Origin: Chrysoperla carnea
Lineage: Eukaryota; Arthropoda; Insecta; Neuroptera; Chrysopidae
Length of the DNA stretch: 64,000 nt
NCBI RefSeq assembly: GCF_905475395.1
Contig: NC_058339.1
Location: 7,138,001 to 7,202,000 of the forward strand
Direction of reading: 5' to 3'
Both the position numbers and the translations under genes were made by a program. Under the pieces are notes generated by a model. It had not been told where the DNA came from. It searched no databases and saw only the letters and a program-made list of their open reading frames with translations. Shown piece by piece: positions 11,801-21,705 of the stretch; the first letter of the stretch is position 1; each line of letters opens with the position of its first letter.

Positions 11801-14800
11801 AAAAACTACGAGCAAAATAAAAACATCAATAAAATATCGGGAAAAAAATATTTAAATAGAAACAGGATTCCTTTCTTTAATAAAAACAAAGAGAATGAAC
11901 TTTCTCCCATTCCAAAAACTTCGAAATCTCATTTTAAAAGTATATTTAATTGTAATCGTTACATACAATTTGAAAATAATGAACACATCAACTCGTGGTA
12001 GGTATGATCCTTATTATTCAAATCAAATACTTTATCCAGTCAAATTACACTTTGAAGGTTACTCCCTTCAATTTTTTGTAAACAATATCAAATATCGAAT
12101 ATTAACAGAATAATCTATTTAATTCTAGCGCGGCAAAAAAGTCACCTGAAAAATTAATACTTGACAATTCAAAAATGAATCATTCTCGGATAATTCAATT
12201 CACGGATAATGATCAACAATACTTACCAATTAAAACCGATAACAAAATTGATCCGCCAATAATTTCATTAAATACAAAATCTTATCAGAAGAGCATTTTT
12301 AATCTCTCGTCGATTGAATCTAATTCCAATATTAATTCAAGCACTACATCAGAGAAAAAATATCAACAGAAAAGTGTTTTCAACCAAGCCATGGAACCTA
12401 ATTCACCTATAAAATTGATACCTGACAAATTACAAACAACCAAATTAATTCCTGCCAAACTAATCCAGAGTAAGGATAATGAGTCAAATAAATCAGATGT
12501 CTCACTGAAATCGAATTCAAGAACTACATCTGATACAAAATATCAGCCGAAAAGTGTTTTCAACCAAGCCATGGATCCTAATTCACCTAAAAAATTGATC
12601 CCTGACAAATTGCAAAGAACCAAATTAATTCCTTCCAATCCAATCCAGGATAATTATCCAAATAAATTAGATCTTTCACTGATTGACTCGAATTCTCAAA
12701 TTGATCCTCCAAAAACATCAAAAACAAAAATTGCGCCTGTACAATTGATGCCTGATAAATTAAAAACAACAAAATCGATTTCTTCTAAGTTATTCCAGAA
12801 TGAGAATAATGAGTCGAATAAATTAATCCTTTCATCGCAGGATGGTATTTTTGATAAAACTTCGGTACGAAATTCGCCTACGATTGAAAGTTTAAAAACT
12901 TTTAAAGCCAATCGTTCACAAAACATTCAATTTGAGAAAAGGGAACCGAATGATCTCTCACCAATTGAACCCACTTCAAAAACTTCATCGAATAAAACAG
13001 TTTTTGATTATAAAATGGCTCACAAATCATCTTCAAAATCGATTGATAAATTTAACATTCCAAAACCAACTCAAATTGAACAAAACGTTGCAACAAATGA
13101 CTCAAGTTTGAAAGTCGATACGCAAAAATCTACTTTAAGTGGATCTTCTCAATTGAGTATATTTAATTGTGGCGGAAAGAAAAATTCTCCTACTCGGATG
13201 AATAATTCTCAGATGATGTTTGATTTTACATTCAGTGAAGATATTGTTATTCGACCTGTTCTGTATTTTTCGGAACAAGATCAAATAAATATAGAAGATT
13301 CGATGAATAAACTAGATGTGAGTTATCAGTATCTTGTTGATAGTTTATCAGAGTCAAGTCAAGGGGATCAAGAAGAATCTGAGAATCATTTTGACAAAAA
13401 GATAAAGAAGAAGGAGAAACTTTCTTGTAAGAGAAACGACTTCGTCTCAATAAAATTAATGAAGAATGATCAAAATCAGAATTTATACATCTATAATACC
13501 AAAAATATTTCGGGAAATAATATCAGAAATAGAAACAATTTTGAAACTGTTGATTCATTTAAATTTTTCAAACTTAATCATAATATTCCACGATCAAACT
13601 CAGATATCAATATTTCGAAAAAGTCTATGAATTCTAAAATATTACTAAAAACCAAAGATCAATTAAGTCGATTCGCAATAGTTCAACATTCTAAAGAACC
13701 AATTGAGGAAAATTTCGATAAAAATTATAAATCACAAAATGAAAAAGATGCATTAAATAAAAATAATGAAAATAAATTGGAAAATAAAGAAGACTATCCT
13801 AAAATGAAAAACACAGAAGAAGAAACACTTGAAACAGAACTTTCAATGGGCAGAAGTACTCAAAAAGAAGTATCTAATTGTGCAACTGAGTCATCAAAAT
13901 CTGTATCAGAAGAGCTCAGCCTCAAAACATTTGCTAATTCATCGTTAAATCTTGGATCTCAAAGCTTAAGTCAAAGCACGTCAGATTTAAAATTTGTTGC
14001 GATATTTAAGAGCACTCCAAGTGATGAACATAATGTCGAATCTAATATCGAGCCTGTATCAGAAACATCTAGTCTTGAAACAGTTTGCAATTCACTGACA
14101 AATAATGTAAGACGTCAAAGCTTAAGTCAAAACACATCAGATAAAAAAGCTGTCGAAGTATTTAAGAGCATTCCAAGTGATCAACATAATGTTGAATCTA
14201 ATTTCGAGCCTGTATCAGAAATATCTAGTCTTGAAACAGTTTGCAATCCACTGACAAATAATGTAAGACGTCAAAGCTTAAGTCAAAATACATCAAATAA
14301 AAAAGATATCGCAGCATTTAAGAGCACTCCAAGTGATCAACATAATGTTGAATCTAATTTCGAGCCTGTATCAGAAATATCTAGTCTTGAAACAATTCGT
14401 AGTTCATCTATAAAAAATGTTAGACGTCAAAGCTTAGATCAAAACATATCGCATAAAGAAGCTTTCGCAGTATTTAAGGACATTACAAGTAATCAACATA
14501 ATGTTGAATCTAATTTCGAGCCTGTATCAGAAATATCTAGTCTTGAAACAGTTCGCAGATCACCGATAAAGAATCTTAATCGTCAAAGCTTAGATCAAAA
14601 CATATCGCATAAAAAAGCTTTCGCAGTATTTAAGGACATTCCAAGTAATCAACATAATGTTGAATCGAATTGCGAGACTGTATCAGAAATATTTAGTCTT
14701 GAAACAGTTCGCAATTCAACGATAAAGAATCTTAATCGTCAAAGCTTAGATCAAAACGTATCAGATAAAAAAGCTGTCGCAGCATTTAAATGCACTCCAA

Positions 14801-16569
14801 GTGATGAACATAATGTTGAATCGAATTTCGAGCCTGCGTCAGAAATATTTAGTCTTGAAACAGTTCGCAATTCACCGATAAAGAATCTTAATCGTCAAAG
14901 TTTAAGTCAAAACATATCGCATAAAAAAGCTTTCGCACTAATTAAGAGCATTCCAAGTGATCAACATAATTTTGAATCGAATTGCGAGACTGTATCAGAA
15001 ATATCTAGTCTTGAAACAGTTCGCAGTTCACCTATAAAGAATGTTAGACATCAAAGCTTAGATCAAAACACACCGCATAAAAAAGCATTCGCAGTATTAA
15101 AGGACATTCCAAGTGATGAACATAATGTTGAATCGAATTTCGAGCCTGCGTCAGAAATATTTAGTCTTGAAACAGTTCGCAATTCACCGATAAAGAATCT
15201 TAGGCGTCAAAGTTTAAGTCAAAACACATCAGATAAAAAAGCTTTCGCAGTTTTTAAGGACATTCCAAGTGATCAACATAATGTTGAATCGAATTGCGAG
15301 ACTGTATCAGAAATATTTAGTCTTGAAACAGTTCGTAGTTCACCGATAAAGAATCTCAATCGTCAAAGTATAAGTCAAAACATATCAGATGAAAAAGCTT
15401 TCGCAGTATTTAAAAGCACTCCAAGTGATAAATCTAATCAATTCAATAAAAATATAGATCACGATCCCAATTATATAAAAATTTTAGATGATTCAAATCA
15501 ATTAAATAACAAGCATCACAATCAAAGTGATCCAGAAGTTTTAAATGATAAAATCGATTTACCAGATCGGTTAAATATAAACAATCAAAACTTGGATCAC
15601 AATCAAAACGATTTAGAAATTTTGGATAATATACTCGTTGATGAATTAAATCAGAAGAATCAAAATATAACACAAGATTTAATTCACAATCAGAATGATT
15701 TAGAAACTATAAATGATGTAATCGATATACCAAATAAAAATCATCAAAATGTCTCCGAAAATCTAGATAATGAAATCAATACAGAACAAAATGGTATTTT
15801 AGATACATTAAATGATACTCAAAATAATTCAAGTAAGGTCGATTGCGATCGAAGCGATCGATCAATTTTGAATATACAAAAAACATCCAACCCCTATCTT
15901 GATTTTATTTCTAATCGAAAAATTGGATCGGATTCATCTGTTAAACAAAATGAACAATCTACTCCGCAAACATCGACAAAAATTGTTTCGAAGATAAAAG
16001 TTAAAAAATTACAAGATATGATTTATGCAGATAATAAAAAATCTGAAAACAGATTGAGATTAGATAATACGCTTCATGAAACAACAGCTGATAAACTTTG
16101 GAATGAGTTTATGGATAATAATACAACGAGAAATATTACACCAAGAAAACGACGATTATTTTCAAAGGACACGTTCAACGATGATTGCAACGATTCGTTT
16201 AAGAGTTTTAGCCAAGATGAATCCGAACAAATCAAACAAAGTTATTGTGAATTACTTAAACGAAATAATGAAAAATCAATTCAATCAACACCAAAATACC
16301 AAAAACCAAGTATTCCTAAAGTGAAAAGATTAGGTTTTGATAAGAAAATTACTTTTTCATATCGTAGGAATAGTCTTTTTAGAAATTATCAAACAATTGA
16401 AAAGGAAAAAGACGAAATTTATAATATAAAGTATATAATAGATGTTACCCCAATAACGCCCAGATTTATTAATCCAGGTCGTAATCAAATTTCAAAAATG
16501 ACATATAAAAAATTTGTACAAATACAATTACAATTATCAAGAAGTATGAGACGATCATCTTTAAAATAG
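5802..16569 (+). CDS. SYCP2-like synaptonemal complex / meiotic axis protein
   Basis: Nine exons in a continuous frame: 5802-5954, 6057-6248, 7429-7613, 7725-8019, 8919-9079, 9452-9647, 10660-10705, 11436-11997 and 12129-16569, giving 2076 aa. All junctions have GT/AG ends and matching phases. Residues about 1-275 are helical and resemble the armadillo-like N-terminal domain of SYCP2 (LLKTCGDFDLQACIFEFIF, then a WFDDF motif). Residues about 276-394 resemble the Spt16M-like domain (FWIDFNMGAKSIYI, LLIFTNGSLEM). The remaining 1680 residues are Ser/Asn/Lys-rich and probably disordered, with two tandem repeat families. SYCP2 family proteins build the meiotic chromosome axis and recruit HORMA proteins through closure motifs. 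Neither a C-terminal coiled coil nor a closure motif was evident by eye. The assignment rests on remembered family features. The gene model itself is strong. Confidence 0.7.
6249..7428. repeat. Intron 2 of the SYCP2-like gene with repeat pieces
   Basis: A 1.2-kb intron with no coding signal. The string CTGTACATTATTTAGAAGTT at about 6371 recurs at about 35206, and an ACAGGGTGTTCTGTTATTGA motif lies near 6524. Both look like edges of dispersed non-autonomous repeats. Nothing else was recognised. Confidence 0.45.
8090..8806 (+). mobile_element. 5'-truncated LINE (RNase H and 3' end) in intron 4 of the SYCP2-like gene
   Basis: The first part encodes WVPDHSGVKENKAADSLAR, the C-terminal signature of the RNase H domain of I/Jockey-type non-LTR retrotransposons. 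A Cys-rich tail follows (CRACMEDDENSIHVSFTC, a C-x2-C..H..C knuckle), and the element ends in a (TTA)n tail near 8800. Stops interrupt the frame and the reverse transcriptase is missing, so it is a dead 5'-truncated insertion in the same orientation as the host gene. Confidence 0.75.
9896..10370 (+). mobile_element. Second copy of the same LINE 3' end, intron 6 of the SYCP2-like gene
   Basis: This stretch is a diverged copy of the 3' half of the 8090-8806 element. It shares GGGTGATGGGA.TCTTGACA, the CATACATGTTA block, the AAACCTTGGAT block and a final CCATTTGC.GTACCCC.TCTT followed by TTATTATTATTA. It has no usable reading frame. Two same-strand copies 1.8 kb apart in neighbouring introns suggest repeated insertion rather than local duplication, since the flanks differ. 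Confidence 0.7.
10380..10620. repeat. Diverged short direct repeats in intron 6
   Basis: Phrases built from CTGTGAGTTTTTCGACCCTTG and TGTGAGTTTTTTGGCCCTTG recur at a spacing of about 75 bp, with GATAACCCTGTGATTA and GTTAACCGTGTGATTA following. This is a decayed tandem repeat directly downstream of the LINE tail. Confidence 0.45.
11040..11310. repeat. Dispersed repeat in intron 7 of the SYCP2-like gene
   Basis: The stretch ends with AACCTCCTTTTTTGTTTGAAG and TCGGTTAA. This is a phrase I recognise from widespread insect repeats. The reverse-complement words AACCGACTTCAAA appear near 18613 in the METTL16 intron. The short ORF at 11083-11295 inside it is not gene-like. The element family was not assigned. 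Confidence 0.4.
12358..12790 (+). repeat. 60-codon direct repeat in exon 9 of the SYCP2-like gene
   Basis: The phrase KSVFNQAM.PNSP.KLIPDKL is encoded at about 12361 and again at about 12541, an exact 180-bp offset. A weaker third unit (LMPDKLKTTKSISSKL) follows near 12745. The frame is kept throughout. It is separate from the 52-residue array further downstream. Confidence 0.8.
13957..15430 (+). repeat. Tandem 156-bp (52-codon) repeat array in exon 9
   Basis: Units begin with RQSL(S/D)QN and continue with FK.(I/T)PS(D/N)QHNVESNFEPVSEI. Unit starts fall at 13957, 14113, 14269, 14425, 14581, 14737, 14893, 15049, 15205 and 15361, a constant 156-bp step. That makes nine full units and a partial tenth, with substitutions but no length change. 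Codes for residues of about 1207-1698 of the SYCP2-like protein. Confidence 0.93.
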
Positions 16570-17740
16570 TCGTAGAATTGAAAAGAGCCTTTCGAAAGGG
16601 ATGATATTCAATCAATTTAAACATGAAAAGGGGGTGAACGCTGCATCAATCAGGTATTTTTGTTTTTGTGATATATTGTTTGTAATATAAAGGTAATGTT
16701 AAATCCAAGTTTTCGACCTAGACAGACAAGCGAGTCATACCGAAAAATAAATGAAACACCACAAACCTAACGTCAAATCCGGTAGTTCTGATTTTTAACA
16801 GACTTGTTTAAGATGTTGTCCCAATGAATAATCCAAGTTTGTGGCCCCAGGCGTCGAACGCAATTTTGTTAAAAATCGAAAAAAACCCGTGAAAATTTCA
16901 CACTTATTCAATGACTTACTTAAATTTCATTGACTTATTCAGATTTATAGATTATTCATTTGGACATCTTAAACAAGTCAGCGAAAAATCAGAACTACCG
17001 GATTTGATTGCAGGCTGTAATGTATAAAGTTAGTGTAATATAATACCTGTTTGAAATTTCGAGAAAATTTAACTTTTTTTTTTAAGCGTGTCACTTTTTT
17101 TTTGTTGGGACAGTATATTTATGCCCTAAGATTTAATAGGGAATATTCATGTATTTTTTATATTTTTAATTCATTCAAAGTAAAAAATATAAATACTGCT
17201 TTAAAATGCTGTTTTTAAGTGTAAAAAAATATTTAAAATACATTATAATTTTGAGATATTTAAACGCAGATATTTTGGCGCTCTCTGTTGATGACGTATA
17301 AGTACGTGATCTGTCAATTGGTGACAGTTCAATGTATAATTCACACTTTAAAAAAATGAATTTACAATACAGAATTTACACTCGTTATTATTAAATTTTC
17401 TAATAAAAAGTCGTAGAATAATATAATTTAATGAAATACCATATAAAATGTAAGTAATATCATACAGTATGTCAACAAATTTGACAAGTACGTACTTTGA
17501 TGTCACGTCCGCATAAAAATTTGAATTTCCGTTTTAGAAATTTTTAAAAGCCCTCACTGAGCTTGTACTTTTATTAATTAATTTTAAGTAATTAAAAAGA
17601 TATTAATTACTAAAATAATGGTTTAGTTGAAATGTCCAGTCATTGAAGTGACGGAAGAAAAATATTTGAACCAAATTTAAATTTCATGAATATTCCCTGT
17701 TGTTGATATTTAAAATAAAATAAAAAGCCGTGAATAATAA
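16570..17740. other. Intergenic region between the SYCP2-like gene and METTL16
   Basis: The two genes converge here, so the region holds both 3' UTRs. No gene was seen. It contains one foldback element (16771-17011, listed separately) and otherwise plain AT-rich DNA. Confidence 0.5.
16771..17011. repeat. Foldback MITE of about 240 bp
   Basis: The left arm TCAAATCCGGTAGTTCTGAT, followed by GACTTGTTTAAGATGT and AATGAATAAT, is mirrored on the right by ATTATTCATTTGGACATCTT, AAACAAGTC and ATCAGAACTACCGGATTTGA. The arms are about 60 bp with a few mismatches around a 110-bp loop. It has no coding capacity. Confidence 0.8.
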
Positions 17741-20722
17741 TTATTTTTTTAGTTTATTTACAATATAATTATAAATTTCACACAATACATTTGAATGATC
17801 ATTATTTTTAATTGTACACAATGTAATTTTGATAGCAGATCCTTCTGAATCGGAGGAGATCTTATTTAATAAAATTACAAATTCAATAATAAAATTATTT
17901 GTTGAATTTGATAAAGTACCACCACTTGTAGTTTGTTGTTCGTTTGCTTCGTTTGCTATTTTTAATTTTTTATTATCAGGTCCAGCACCATCTGAATGAT
18001 GATCTTCTTCAAAAGTACGTTTATTGCTAGTATTTGATAATAATTTTAAAAAATTAATTGTAATATCAGAATGATTATTATTAATTACAGGATGAATACT
18101 TTTAAAAATAACATCTAATGATAATTTTAATTTTATTTGTTTTTCTTTAAATAAATTTTCACAATGTAATAATTGATTAACAAATGATTGATCTTTTATA
18201 TCAATTTCTGATAAATTCAAATGAATTTCTGTTAAATTTTTCATAATATTCAATTGAATTTCATGAATTTTATTTAAAATATCTTTTAATTCCATCGTGT
18301 TTGTATTTAATTCCGGTGTTCGTTCTTCAATTTTTAATTCGAATCGATTAATTATATTTCGAATTTGTTCGATGTAATCAGTTTCGATATAATTATTTAT
18401 CAGCTTTAATGTAGTTTCTATATTTTGATTTAAAATTTGTTCTTTTCTTGCTAATTCTCGACGTTTTCTTCTAGCATTCTGCCATGTGTTTTCAATCGCC
18501 TGTACTTTTATTTCAGTTAAATTTTCATTTGTATATGTTATTTCATATATTGTCTGTAAATAAATTAATTTTTTAACCCTCGAGGCAATAAAAAAAACTA
18601 TTAACAAAAAGAAAACCGACTTCAAAAGAAAAACTTATTGTTATTTTTGAAATCGATGTTAGCCAAGCTAATGAATTAATATTCCCTATAAGGGCGTCCG
18701 TCACTCCTGAAACATTCTGTATATTGTATATATTTTACAAACGATTACTTACTTTCATCTCTTTCAAAACTCTTTCTAGTTGATGCAGTAAATCTTGAAT
18801 ACAAGAAATATTTTCAAAACAATGTGAAAAACTCTGTATTTTTGTATGATTTGTCCTTTTATTAATTTCTGTTTCTGTGGTTTGATGAAATTCCTGTAAA
18901 TTTATATTTTTAAATGTCCAAGCTAGAGCCCAACGAGTTGTATTTCCTTGGCAAAATTCTGTCTGGATATAACTTGGTATATTTAATGATTTCAATTTTT
19001 CTCGTAGAATTTTTAAGTTCTTTTTATGTCCGATCATGGTGGTATATATCCTGAATAAAATAAAATACAATAATAGAATAGGATAGGAGAAGTGAATTGT
19101 ATAAGCGAGCTGTAAAGTACTTACATAACTTGTTCTTTCAAAATTTGACTTTCAGCAATTAATTTCTCTACGAAAGCTACTTCTCCACCAGGATACGTTA
19201 ATTCATTTAACGTGCCTGTAAATGCATTTTTTGGAGGCTGTGCTTTTATTTTCGGTGTTTTTTCATTAGATTCGTCATTTTCTTTAAAAAATGGTGGATT
19301 ACACATTGTAAATGTATAATTTTCCATTGAATGTAATGATCCAATTAATATATTCTTCTCATCGTTACCATTGTTTTTCACTGAAATAAAATTATAGATT
19401 TAAAAAAGTGTTTATTCCAGAACCTATATTATAGGGTGCAAGAGCCCACACAAAAATGATAAAAGACGGCTCATAAATTCATAATGTGCGCTGGAGGCTT
19501 TGAATAGAGTGCTAGGAGAGATAAAGCACCCTTTTCGTCCTATGATGACTTGGAAGTGGATAATAATAGTGAAACAATTTTTCAAAACCCTTTTTTAATC
19601 AATTAATACGTTAATTTCATCCACACTCTGCGAATAAGATGCATTCAAAAATTAGTCAAGTGTTTTTAAAAATTACCTTCAATATAATTTGCCAGTGAAT
19701 TTGTTTCTACATTCCGTTTAGCCACCAAGTAACTTTCAGTATTCGATTCAAGTGCCAGTACTTTCCATTTTCTTAATTTCGCTGCCAATAAACCATAAAC
19801 GCAAGTTGCACCTGCTCCTATACAAAATATATTTATTTACTTTATTTCTAAAATAATTCAATGCTAAAGAAATTAGGCCTGGCAGTGTATCACGACTACT
19901 GCAGGAGCTGTCACATTGGTGACGAGGAGGAGACAATGTCTCATCTTCTCTGTCACTGCCCAGCTCTTGTCATGAGGAGATGGACTTACTTGAGCCAGGC
20001 TCTCTTTGACGACCTCTCCGACCTAAAGTCAGTCGACGTCAAAGCCCTCCTGCTGTTCTTAAACAGCTACAAATGGTTCATGGAGTAGTGGCCGTGGATG
20101 GGCCAACCGAATGACGGTATCACAACTGACCCTATGGTCTAAGCGTGTCCCACCCCAGGTCAGCCACTCTAACCTAACCTATTATAAGGAATTATACAGA
20201 AATTTGTCGTTAATACGCCAAGATTTGAATATCGTCCTATCTTCTGGTAATTACTCAAATGGGGTCCGCTTAAATAATCAAATTATAAATATTAAATAAA
20301 CTAAAAAAATTACCTACGTCAATTAGCGTCACATTTTCATCTGCTGGTATTTGAAGAAAATTCGCCAAATCTTGTAACCATAATATATAATTTAAACGTA
20401 ATGGAATTGTGGGCACTAAAGTATTCTTTGGAATTTCAATATTAATACCAAAATAGTGCAACAATAATACCTTCGATAGAGCGCGTAATGCTTCAACATC
20501 ATTAAAATTTAATGATAATTTCCCATCTAGTCCCTAATAATAAACAGGAATCAATCAAAAAAAATTTGTTTTTCGAATAAATTTTCTGAAAACGTTAAGC
20601 AGACAAGAGTTACTTACAATTTTTAAATATTTATTAAATTCTAAATATTTATGTCCTAATTCACTAAATGATGGAGGTGTTTTGAATATATTTCTTGGAT
20701 GCATTTTTTTATTTACACTCAT
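17741..20722 (-). CDS. METTL16: METTL16, U6 snRNA / MAT2A m6A RNA methyltransferase
   Basis: SAM-dependent N6-adenosine methyltransferase that modifies U6 snRNA and, in animals, hairpins of the SAM-synthetase mRNA. Exons in transcript order: 20618-20722, 20314-20533, 19677-19817, 19125-19380, 18753-19050 and 17741-18553. All have GT/AG ends and consistent phases, giving 575 aa against 562 in human. Seen: N-terminal MHPRN with an aromatic-rich RNA-binding part; PTIPLRLNYILWL; the SAM-binding loop VGAGATCVYGL split across exons 2 and 3; the catalytic NPPF (CNPPFF) in exon 4; and TEFCQGNTTRWALAW in exon 5. The last exon has a basic helix (ARRKRRELARK) and a C-terminal segment like the vertebrate conserved region. 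All key motifs are present, so the gene looks functional. A LINE tail lies in intron 2. Confidence 0.95.
19855..20190 (+). mobile_element. LINE 3' end inside METTL16 intron 2
   Basis: Encodes GLAVYHDYCRSCHIGDEEE, the Cys/His knuckle, the CHCPAL motif and a short C-terminal tail ending in KWFME then a stop. This is the end of an RNase H-bearing LINE ORF2. It finishes with CTAACCTAACCTATTATAAG. It is nearly identical to the minus-strand copy at 24.5-25.0 kb, so insertion is fairly recent. It is severely 5'-truncated and lies on the strand opposite to METTL16. Confidence 0.8.
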
Positions 20723-21036
20723 TTTTGTTAAAAATTGTCAATACTTTTTTTATTAGTCAAAGATCATTCTATAATTTCTATATTTCAAAACGCTTTTGAA
20801 TCAAAAGTCAAAACCATTCAACACGTTTAAAAACGTTTTGAAAATTTGAAAGGGACTCGTTCTAATAAATTTTACTAGAGTAGTTGTGTGACCGTTCACT
20901 CCATTCAATTCAAGTTCTATTACACAATTGGAATCTGACATATGGGCAGGGCTAAAACAACATGGCTGACATAAAGTGACAAATTTTAAAAATAACATAG
21001 CCATTGATACCCTTTGGGTATTTTTTCAAGAAGAGA

Positions 21037-21243
21037 ATGATTAATATTAATGAAATTTGTTGTTGGGGACAAACAAAACCGAGTAATCGTAATTTTACTG
21101 AAGGTGAAATACTATTAAAAGCAGGTCATGTGATTAAATGTGGAAAAAATCAAGACGAAAGTGAGGAGGATGTGCTCAGTTTAACTTCATACTGTTTACA
21201 AACAACTAATTTAAAAGAAAAGCCGTTAATATTTCCACACTAA
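21037..21243 (+). CDS. Small ORF resembling the N-terminus of SWIM/YqaJ-type transposon proteins
   Basis: A 68-codon ORF (MININEICCWGQTK...) with FTEGEILLKAGHV. This layout reminds me of the N-terminal part of insect SWIM-finger/YqaJ-nuclease proteins (EGExLLxxGHV). Neither a SWIM finger nor a nuclease domain follows. It lies 315 bp from the divergent METTL16 start. It could be a transposon fragment or a chance ORF. Weak. Confidence 0.3.
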   Translation: MININEICCWGQTKPSNRNFTEGEILLKAGHVIKCGKNQDESEEDVLSLTSYCLQTTNLKEKPLIFPH

Positions 21244-21705
21244 CGCTCTTGTATTTCCAGCACAATATTTGTATCGGTATATTTTTTCAATATCGGTCCA
21301 TACCAAAAAACATAAATTGAATGTCCAATTTTCATATCACAAAATATTTTACATAAAATATCATGATTTCACAGAACTTTTTCGCTTTTTATCACTTGAC
21401 ATTTGTTTTTACGAATCTACAATGACAAGTATGACAGCAATATTTTGTTTTGATATTTTCACACCGCTGCCATGATAAATTTGACCCAAGCATTTACCTC
21501 CGATATTGGCACACTCAACTAAATCTTTTATCTATGGGCACAGTCACACTGTTGATGTCTGTTGACGCTCAGTCCATGTACTTAATGGTCTAAGAATAAA
21601 ACTTCGATTCACTCCATCTAGCCTCAAGCGAAAATTGACAACTAATAAATATTTTTCTGTCAAAAACAAAATAATTCGAAATTTTTGTAAATTAAACACA
21701 ACAAA
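21244..21705. other. Probable promoter / 5' UTR of the first zinc-finger gene
   Basis: No coding signal. The stretch directly precedes the start of the 922-codon zinc-finger gene, with an A-rich leader (ACACAACAAAATG). No distinct promoter element was recognised. Confidence 0.4.

Noticed and set aside
13957-15430. CRISPR-like or satellite array
   Set aside because: The repeat is coding, in frame and contiguous without spacers, inside a eukaryotic exon.
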